Source: Planctomycetes bacterium UBA7888 (GTDB lineage: Bacteria; Planctomycetota; UBA1135). From it: 13,035 bases of DNA. A program made the position numbers and the translations under genes. Shown here in pieces: positions 7,110 through 13,035 of this stretch (position 1 is the first letter of the stretch; each line of letters begins with the position of its first letter). The DNA lies in the NCBI GenBank assembly GCA_002500505.1, contig DLRM01000027.1, forward strand, positions 47,361 to 60,395, read 5' to 3'. The notes under the pieces are model-generated. The model had not been told where the DNA came from. It ran no database searches and saw only the letters and a list, made by a program, of their open reading frames with translations.

Positions 7110-8606
7110 ATGTTTTCATGCGTCCTCCTTCTCTTAATTGCTCCACCACAGGTTCACTATTATCCGAACGGATCACCTTGGAATCGGCGTGCAGACAATG
7201 GCCCTGACGCAGAAGTTCCTGGGTGGTTCTACAACCTGGGTGTCACGGGAATTCGTTGCGAGCTGACTGAGGAACACCCAAAAGCACTTGTAGTACGACA
7301 TGTATTCTCTGACTCGCCTTCTCACAAGAAAGTCAAAATCGGCGACCTCGTCATTGGGGTTTCAGGGAATGAATTCAAAGAGAGTCACCAAAACGGGTAC
7401 GGCATGAATGTTTTTGGAGCAAGAGGTCCTATTTCGGAGATTGCCCAAGAAATTCAGATTTGCCAAGGTAATGGGAGCTCTCTGCCGTTACTTATTCAAA
7501 GGGAAGGAAAACGAAGAGTCGTCAAATTGAAGCTCAAGAAACGAAAGAATTTCCTTCCTGAAGAAACTTTAGAAGGGAAAAATGAAGAAGATTCTCGACT
7601 CCCAATCTTGCTGGACTACCTCACCAGTCACCAGCGAGAAGATGGGTCCTGGGGCAGCCCTCCCCACGACACCTTCGCCCCCTTAGCTCTCATGAGTAGT
7701 CCGAAAAAGAGGCACAGAGATGCCGTTCTTCGAAATGTACGGATGCATGCCAGGACAACGAAGTCTAAGGATGAGTCGTGGTTGATTAACTGGCGATATA
7801 TGTCTGCCGGAATCGTTTTAAGCGAATACTACTTAAAAACGGGTGAGAAGTGGTTGCTCCCTGAACTCCAAGAAATCTACGAATTTTTGATTAGTAGCCA
7901 GTATGTTAATTTAATTCAGTTAAACCCAAAATCTCACGAAACTCATCCTCACGCAGTCCCCAAAACTCCACTGGATTCCCACGGCGGCTGGGGCCACAAT
8001 CCAGGGTTTGAAGGATATGGACCTATTTCAATGTTGACTGCTCAGGGAGCCCTCGTCTTTGCACTAATGAAGAGATGCGGACTTGACATTGACAGAGAAA
8101 GGCACGACGCAGCTTACGCATTTTTACGACGTGCATCAGGAGACAATTTCTATGTTTGGTATGAAGACCAGGCGGCAGGCCCAAAGGACTGGGCCGACAT
8201 GGGTCGCACTGGAACTGCAGCAATTGCTTTCCAAATGAGTCCGTGGAGTGGAGAACACCGAGAAATCTCCCTCAAATATGCTGAACTAATTGGGAAACAC
8301 CCAGAAAGTTTTCCGGATACGCACGGCTCGCCCGTTATGGGGATGGCCTTTGGGGCACTCGGAGCTTTCTGCGAACCCTCTTCATTTGAGAAACTCATGA
8401 GCAAGAACCAGTGGTGGTTTACTTTGTCAGAATGCACCGATGGTAGTTTTTACTACCAGCCGAACCGAGACAATGCTGGCTATGGAGCGGACTCCAGAAT
8501 CTCTGCAAGTGCAGCAGTAGCCTTTATCCTTTCTCTCCCAAAACAAGCGCTAGCTGTTACAGGGAAAAAGTCAGACTTTGCAGGCAAATCTCAAAAATCC
8601 AGCTAG
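7110..8606 (+). CDS. Exported PDZ-like plus alpha/alpha-toroid protein (DUF6288-like)
   Basis: This 498-residue protein opens with a short hydrophobic signal (MFSCVLLLLIAPP). The start is fixed by a stop four codons upstream. Residues about 38-135 resemble the PDZ-like N-terminus of DUF6288 proteins, with WFYNLGVTGIRC followed by a PDZ core (LVVRHVFSDSPSHKKVKIGDLVIGVSGNEF, residues about 60-89). Residues about 164-480 have the helical pattern of squalene-cyclase/terpenoid-toroid folds, including QW-like turns (QREDGSWGS near 174, CTDGSFYYQP near 444) and a GRTGTAAIAF helix near 364. DUF6288 members occur mainly in PVC bacteria and have no established reaction; the toroid could be a binding scaffold rather than a cyclase, and no DxDD-type cyclase acid motif is evident. 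It sits between two paralogous beta-helix genes on the opposite strand, ending 24 bases from the second. Family assignment is from motif memory, so the function stays open. Confidence 0.75.
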   Translation: MFSCVLLLLIAPPQVHYYPNGSPWNRRADNGPDAEVPGWFYNLGVTGIRCELTEEHPKALVVRHVFSDSPSHKKVKIGDLVIGVSGNEFKESHQNGYGMNVFGARGPISEIAQEIQICQGNGSSLPLLIQREGKRRVVKLKLKKRKNFLPEETLEGKNEEDSRLPILLDYLTSHQREDGSWGSPPHDTFAPLALMSSPKKRHRDAVLRNVRMHARTTKSKDESWLINWRYMSAGIVLSEYYLKTGEKWLLPELQEIYEFLISSQYVNLIQLNPKSHETHPHAVPKTPLDSHGGWGHNPGFEGYGPISMLTAQGALVFALMKRCGLDIDRERHDAAYAFLRRASGDNFYVWYEDQAAGPKDWADMGRTGTAAIAFQMSPWSGEHREISLKYAELIGKHPESFPDTHGSPVMGMAFGALGAFCEPSSFEKLMSKNQWWFTLSECTDGSFYYQPNRDNAGYGADSRISASAAVAFILSLPKQALAVTGKKSDFAGKSQKSS

Positions 8607-8630
8607 TCAAGTTGAGAATTGAGGTCGCGC

Positions 8631-10049
8631 CTACTGGATTGTCATCGCTAGCGGGTTTAGCAATGTAGCGGAGCCGAGGTCCGCCCCATGAAACCAAATG
8701 TTCGTACCAGCAAGGTGGGCGGGAACTTGGTTGTTTTGAATGGCATTCCCGTTGGCATCTGTGCGCATTGAAATTATTGTGTAAGGCTTGCTGACATAGC
8801 CCGCCCCATAAGGGGTACTAATTGGGCCGCCACCGGCGACAGACCACACCACATAAACCCTTTTAGTCGGCGTACAATTAGAAACATCAATTGTGGCCGT
8901 TTGTCCGGCAACGAGGTTTGTAATTGCAAGGGTGGGCCTCCGGTCGTAATAAAACGCTCCCATATCTGCGCGTGTCCCGTCTGGATCATTTGGTCCGTTC
9001 GGATCGCCGCTATCAATACAGGGAGAAGTCGCCCGTAGGTGAAGATCTCTGTTGAGTGGGTCTAGAAAATCAGGGTATGCACTAATCATTCCGGCCAGCC
9101 AATAAAGGGTATTTCCCGTCTCGACATAGACAGAAGCTTGCCCTCCTTGCACATCGCTGTACCGAATTTCTACAACGGAATACCCCCAGTACCATGAGTT
9201 TCCACCAATCGAAATTTCCTTGCCGATACTGGCATTATTTTCCCACAAAATCGCATCCGCAATTAAGGGCTGACAGCCTCCATAAAACGACATTCCCCCG
9301 CCTTCGTCCGTAGCAATGTTTTCTACGATTGTATTGCGCTCGAGATTGGGCGAAGTTTCAAGGCAGCTAATCCCTCCACCGTCAGCACCTGCTCGATTTC
9401 CTGCGATGACATTTCCAGAGATATTCGGAGCGAAAGAAGATGCAGCGGCAATTCCACCGCCACTGCCTGTATGGGCCAAGTTTCCCGAAATTTCATTCCG
9501 CAAAATCTGAACTTCTGACTCAGCCAATGAAATCCCACCACCAGCATACGCAGTATTGTTTGTAATGACATTTGCAACCAAGATTGCGGCGGATGCCGAC
9601 CTACAGGAAATGCCGCCGCCGAATCCGCTAACGTTACCTCGAATGATATTATTTGTGATTACCGGGGATGATGCCGTGCAATATATCCCCCCACCGCACT
9701 CGTAATTCGCGCCAACATCAAATGTGCCGGATCCGTTTGTTACCGTAAACCCGTCTAAGGTGGCCGCGGCCAAAATATTGTTGCCATTGAAGGTCACCGC
9801 CGATCCCGTTTGATTGCCATCAATAATCGTCATTACGGGGCCATTCTCACTTTTTAGATAAATCGATTTGCCATTAAAGTTGATGTTCTCAATATAGGTC
9901 CCATCCCGCACAATCACGGTATCGCCATCAAGAGCACCATTAATGCCATCTTGAATTGTCGCGAAATTGTCCGGCACATACCAGGTCGTTTGAGTACGCG
10001 CAACGGAGGGGATGAGCAGAATCGCACAGAAAGGCAACAACTTTTTCAT
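8631..10049 (-). CDS. Secreted parallel beta-helix protein, paralogue of the gene at 5268 (6 GG-coil repeats)
   Basis: This 472-residue protein starts at ATG 10049 with a signal peptide (MKKLLPFCAILLIPSVA). Its plan matches the paralogue: an opening FATIQDGINGALDGDTVIVRDGT, then SENGPVMTIIDG, then six coils marked GGG[IM] (GGGIYC, GGGISC, GGGISL, GGGIAA, GGGISC, GGGMSF). A RYSDVQGG segment follows, then SPCIDSGD near 342 and a C-terminal domain from about 372. By hand, that last domain is identical to its paralogue at about 58 of 101 positions (PTLAITNLVAGQ, VAGGGPISTPYGAGYVSKPY, IWFHGADLG, LLNPLAMTI). The copies have therefore diverged mainly in coil number. The likely role is a surface or secreted polysaccharide-binding protein; no lyase residues are identified. 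It converges with the PDZ/toroid gene (24-base gap). Confidence 0.85.
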   Translation of the reverse strand: MKKLLPFCAILLIPSVARTQTTWYVPDNFATIQDGINGALDGDTVIVRDGTYIENINFNGKSIYLKSENGPVMTIIDGNQTGSAVTFNGNNILAAATLDGFTVTNGSGTFDVGANYECGGGIYCTASSPVITNNIIRGNVSGFGGGISCRSASAAILVANVITNNTAYAGGGISLAESEVQILRNEISGNLAHTGSGGGIAAASSFAPNISGNVIAGNRAGADGGGISCLETSPNLERNTIVENIATDEGGGMSFYGGCQPLIADAILWENNASIGKEISIGGNSWYWGYSVVEIRYSDVQGGQASVYVETGNTLYWLAGMISAYPDFLDPLNRDLHLRATSPCIDSGDPNGPNDPDGTRADMGAFYYDRRPTLAITNLVAGQTATIDVSNCTPTKRVYVVWSVAGGGPISTPYGAGYVSKPYTIISMRTDANGNAIQNNQVPAHLAGTNIWFHGADLGSATLLNPLAMTIQ

Positions 10050-10182
10050 GCAAGACTAGGCTACCAAAAAATGCAAATTATGGCTCGTTTGATTTGTTCC
10101 TATCTGTCCTCAAAACTGAAGCCCACCCCTCAAAACACACTGAAGGTGTTCTCAGATACGCTGAAAGCAATCTAAAATGAGA
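10050..10182. other. Intergenic spacer with no recognised element
   Basis: These 133 bases lie between the stop of the 60-residue gene and the start of the beta-helix gene, both on the minus strand. They should contain the beta-helix promoter. The only structure noticed is a weak 5-bp hairpin near 10132-10150 (AACAC/GTGTT), too weak to call a terminator. Confidence 0.3.
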
Positions 10183-10365
10183 CTAATCCAGCTGAAGACC
10201 GTTTAAGGGCTCTTCCTTGGCCAGTCGTTCTACGTCCATATGAAGGTTATTCACTTTCACATGCAAGGCGCTAAGGTGACTGCCCAGGAATATAAGGTAG
10301 CCAAGCACGACGAAGTGAAGAATAAATACGGTCCTATAATTGGCCTTATGTTCTTTTTTTTCCAT
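10183..10365 (-). CDS. Small single-pass membrane protein, 60 residues
   Basis: From ATG 10365 to TAG 10183 the frame encodes a charged N-terminus (MEKKEHKANYR), one hydrophobic segment (residues about 12-34, TVFILHFVVLGYLIFLG...) and a polar tail with a short heptad-like stretch (LHVKVNNLHMDVERLA). This is the layout of a small bitopic inner-membrane protein with the N-terminus inside. The frame extends to a TTG at 10413, but that would overlap the divergent gene's start at 10408, so ATG is preferred. I do not recognise a family. It is separated by only 42 bases from the large plus-strand gene, whose promoter must overlap or sit in that gap. It may be genuine because the composition is strongly membrane-like, but small frames arise by chance. 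Confidence 0.5.
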   Translation of the reverse strand: MEKKEHKANYRTVFILHFVVLGYLIFLGSHLSALHVKVNNLHMDVERLAKEEPLNGLQLD

Positions 10366-10407
10366 AAACGAAGTATAGCAATCTGAAGAAGTTTTTAGAG
10401 TGTGTTT

Positions 10408-13035
10408 ATGCAATTCCCCTTAATTGCCCTAACACTGTTTTCCTTTGGGTGCGCCTTCGCCCAGGAAAACCAAGAACAGGGCCGCACGATACACCATTTT
10501 GAGCGCATCCTTCTCGACCCGGAATTCTATGCCGAAGGAGCAACGTTTGGCGACCTAAACCGTGACGAGCATGCTGACCTCATTGCCGGTCCTTGGTGGT
10601 ATCAGGGGCCAAGCTTTGAAAATCGGTATGCATTTTATTCGCCCAAAACATTTGACCCTTCACGATATTCCGAAAACTTCTTTGCTTTCGTTCACGATTT
10701 CAATCGAGATGGATGGAATGACATCTTAATCATCGGGTTCCCTGGAAAAGATGCCTCGTGGTTTCAAAATCCTGGAAACAAGAGTAAAGAGTGGATTCGG
10801 CATCGCGTACTCGACGGCGTAGACAACGAGTCCCCCACCTTTACGGACTTAACAGGCGATGGTGAGCCAGAGATTGTTTGCCAGCAAAATGGCAAGCTCG
10901 GGTGGGCTGGGCCTGACCCTGTCGACCCAACTGCTCCCTGGGTCTTTCGCCAGGCGTCGGCCGACAATGTAGGGAGCCGATTTACGCACGGACTTGGAGT
11001 TGGGGACATCAATGGCGATGGCCGCAAGGATCTTCTAATGAAAACTGGATGGTGGCAACAACCAGAGAGCCTGGACGGGAATCCGGTTTGGGACTTCCAT
11101 GCCTTTTCATTTTCGCGCCGAAGAGGTGGAGCTCAAATGCTTACTCTTGATGCCGATGGCGACGGCGACACGGACATCGTCACCAGCCTCGACGCTCATG
11201 GTTGGGGTTTGTCCTGGTTCGAGCAAATCGCAAATGAACAGGGGGGAATTAATTTTCGTGAACATCGCATTATCGATTCGCGAGCTGAGGACAACCCCTA
11301 TGGCGTGAGCTTCTCGCAAATGCACGCGATGTGCTTGGCGGATATAGATGGTGACGGCTTGCAAGATGTCATAACTGGAAAACGCTTCTGGGCTCATGGT
11401 CCGGATGGCGATCCAGACTCCGCCGCCCCAGCAGTGGTTTACTGGTTCCGCCTGCAACGCTCACCCGAGGGCAAAGCCGAGTTCATCCCACACCTCGCCG
11501 ATGACGATTCCGGTATCGGTGTGCAGGTGGTTGCGGGAGATGTAAACGCGGATGGGCTCCCGGATATCGTCATTTCAAACAAAAAGGGCACCTTCCTCCT
11601 AAGCCATCGCACCCGCCAAGCCAGCACGTCTGAGTGGAATGCCGCACAACCCAAACGCCGCGCTATGGATCAAGCACCGCGCTTTGAAAATGGCATCTCC
11701 CCCTTGAATACAGACGGGAAACCTCTCGACCTCAGCTTCGAAAGTGGTGATTTGCAAAACTGGGTCGCCGAAGGAGACGCCTTTACCGGCCAACCCATCC
11801 AAGGTGATTCGGTTGAAGCACGACTTGGAACTGTCGTAAGCCATCACCAAGGCAACTATTGGGTTGGCGGATATGAGCTCCACGGTGATTCCCGTACTGG
11901 GACTCTGACAAGCCTCCCCTTTAAGGTGACTCATCCCTGGGCCAGCATGTTGGTTGGTGGCGGTAAGAGCCACAAAACTCGAGTCGAGTTGGTGCGGGTT
12001 GCGGACAAGGCCGTGATTTTCATGACTCCCGGGGCTAGCCACGAAACCATGCAAAGGGTGGCTGTAAATCTTGGTGGATTCCTTGGACAAGAACTTCGGA
12101 TTCGCTTAGTTGACGAAAGCACTGGCGGATGGGGACATCTCAACTACGACGATTTTCTTTTCCATGAGTCCAAGCCAAAAATCGTGCAGGAGCGCAAACT
12201 CCCGCGAATCATCCCCTACAAGGTGCTTCAGCAAAGCGGCCTAGAAGCGGAGGCCGCAGTGCGAGCCATGACGGTTCCCGAAGGCTTCGAAGTCAAAGTG
12301 ATTGCCGCCGAACCGGACCTCCATCAACCCATTGCCTTCACCACGGACGCAGATGGGCGGTTATGGGTAGTCGAGGCTTACTCCTATCCCCAGCGCAGAG
12401 CGGAAGGCGAAGGACTCGACAAAATCATTGTTTTTGAGGACAGCAATTCGGATGGTGAATATGAAACACGTCATGTTTTTGCCGAGGGCTTGAATTTGGT
12501 TAGTGGCCTGGAGGTCGGATTTGGCGGTGTCTGGGTCGGAGCTGCACCCTATCTAATGTTCATTCCCGACCAAGACGGGGACCTCATTGCCGACGGACCT
12601 CCGGAAGTCCTACTGGATGGTTGGGGATATGAAGACACTCACGAAACCTTGAACTCTTTCATTTGGGGGCCCGATGGATGGCTCTATGGCTGCCAAGGCG
12701 TCTTCACCCATTCCCGAGTTGGCAAACCTGGAACACCAGATGCTGAACGAGAACCAATCAACGCAGGAGTTTGGCGCTTCCATCCACAAAAACATGAATT
12801 TGAAGTCTTCTCGTGGGGAACTAGCAACCCTTGGGGGGTGGACTTTGATGACCATGGTCAAGCTTTCATGACCGCTTGTGTCGTCCCCCACCTTTACCAC
12901 CTTGTTCAAGGAGGACGTTTCCAGCGCCAGAGCGGCCGACATTTCAACCCATTTACCTTTGACGATATCAAGACAATTGCCGACCACCGCCATTACGCCG
13001 GAAAGGTTTCAGACCACGCCTGGTGGGGTCGCAAT
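10408..13035 (+). CDS. VCBS/FG-GAP repeats, levanase-like jelly-roll and PVC-type dehydrogenase propeller; C-terminus cut by the right edge
   Basis: The frame is open from ATG 10408 to the edge (876 codons, no stop). A signal peptide (MQFPLIALTLFSFGCAFA before QENQ) targets export. Residues about 45-400 hold seven calcium-type VCBS/FG-GAP loops: DLNRDEHAD, DFNRDGWND, DLTGDGEPE, DINGDGRKD, DADGDGDTD, DIDGDGLQD and DVNADGLPD. They probably form a beta-propeller. Residues about 440-586 resemble the C-terminal beta-sandwich of levanase-type proteins (FESGDLQNW, GNYWVGGYE, GTLTSLPFKV, GGWGHLNYDDFLF), a likely carbohydrate-binding module. Residues about 621-876 match the N-terminal propeller of PVC-type membrane-bound dehydrogenases (TVPEGFEVKVIAAEP, LWVVEAYSYPQRR, GLNLVSGLEVGFGGVWVG, DTHETLNSFIWGPDGWLYG, NPWGVDFDDHGQAF). 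That family usually ends in a CxxCH cytochrome c domain, expected beyond the window. A role in periplasmic oxidation of bound carbohydrate is inferred. It is divergent from the small membrane gene. Confidence 0.88.
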   Translation, partial: MQFPLIALTLFSFGCAFAQENQEQGRTIHHFERILLDPEFYAEGATFGDLNRDEHADLIAGPWWYQGPSFENRYAFYSPKTFDPSRYSENFFAFVHDFNRDGWNDILIIGFPGKDASWFQNPGNKSKEWIRHRVLDGVDNESPTFTDLTGDGEPEIVCQQNGKLGWAGPDPVDPTAPWVFRQASADNVGSRFTHGLGVGDINGDGRKDLLMKTGWWQQPESLDGNPVWDFHAFSFSRRRGGAQMLTLDADGDGDTDIVTSLDAHGWGLSWFEQIANEQGGINFREHRIIDSRAEDNPYGVSFSQMHAMCLADIDGDGLQDVITGKRFWAHGPDGDPDSAAPAVVYWFRLQRSPEGKAEFIPHLADDDSGIGVQVVAGDVNADGLPDIVISNKKGTFLLSHRTRQASTSEWNAAQPKRRAMDQAPRFENGISPLNTDGKPLDLSFESGDLQNWVAEGDAFTGQPIQGDSVEARLGTVVSHHQGNYWVGGYELHGDSRTGTLTSLPFKVTHPWASMLVGGGKSHKTRVELVRVADKAVIFMTPGASHETMQRVAVNLGGFLGQELRIRLVDESTGGWGHLNYDDFLFHESKPKIVQERKLPRIIPYKVLQQSGLEAEAAVRAMTVPEGFEVKVIAAEPDLHQPIAFTTDADGRLWVVEAYSYPQRRAEGEGLDKIIVFEDSNSDGEYETRHVFAEGLNLVSGLEVGFGGVWVGAAPYLMFIPDQDGDLIADGPPEVLLDGWGYEDTHETLNSFIWGPDGWLYGCQGVFTHSRVGKPGTPDAEREPINAGVWRFHPQKHEFEVFSWGTSNPWGVDFDDHGQAFMTACVVPHLYHLVQGGRFQRQSGRHFNPFTFDDIKTIADHRHYAGKVSDHAWWGRN

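Noticed and set aside
10130..10150. Terminator after the 60-residue gene
   Set aside because: Only a 5-bp AACAC/GTGTT stem with a 7-base loop and two or three following T residues on the minus strand; too weak to call.
11599..12090. 163-codon minus-strand open frame
   Set aside because: It is antisense to the levanase-like and linker region of the large plus-strand gene, whose translation is clearly conserved.

Overview
The window looks like a piece of chromosome from a PVC-superphylum bacterium, most likely a marine-type planctomycete. This rests on gene content read from translations: two proteins of the Planctomycetes/Verrucomicrobia beta-propeller 'membrane-bound dehydrogenase / heme-binding' group (one cut by each edge), two secreted parallel beta-helix proteins sharing a C-terminal domain, a PDZ-plus-toroid protein resembling DUF6288, and many signal peptides or lipoboxes without clear Shine-Dalgarno sites. 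No phylogenetic marker gene is present, so the assignment is inference. There are no RNA genes, insertion sequences, CRISPR arrays or phage genes that I can support, and no gene-free stretch exceeds about 135 bases.

Layout, left to right. (1) 1-764, minus: N-terminal part of a PVC-type beta-propeller lipoprotein, running off the left edge. (2) 861-1913, minus: a TlpA/thioredoxin-fold lipoprotein whose active site reads W-[TGA]-G-P-C. The reading frame is otherwise intact through that TGA and carries all the thioredoxin features downstream, so this is very probably a selenoprotein that ordinary gene calling would split in two. (3) 2015-3709 and 3741-5255, plus: a TPR lipoprotein followed 31 bases later by a two-headed esterase (alpha/beta-hydrolase plus SGNH hydrolase), probably one operon, divergent from the selenoprotein gene. 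(4) 5268-7028 minus, 7110-8606 plus, 8631-10049 minus: two paralogous secreted beta-helix proteins flanking the PDZ/toroid protein. (5) 10183-10365, minus: a 60-residue membrane peptide. (6) 10408-13035, plus: a large secreted protein with VCBS/FG-GAP repeats, a levanase-like jelly-roll domain and the PVC-type propeller, running off the right edge.

Nearly every product is predicted to be exported or surface-bound, so the region is an envelope/periplasm cluster: oxidation of sugar-like substrates (PVC propellers with expected cytochrome partners), ester removal (dual esterase), adhesion or polysaccharide binding (beta-helices, jelly-roll), and thiol-disulfide chemistry (the selenoprotein). A joint pathway is only inferred.

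The most exciting item is the WUGPC selenoprotein, where TGA replaces exactly the nucleophilic cysteine of the thioredoxin motif. Two candidate SECIS hairpins lie directly downstream, but neither fits the bacterial consensus spacing perfectly. The selenocysteine machinery (selA, selB, selC, selD) is not in this window, so the claim depends on finding it elsewhere in the genome.
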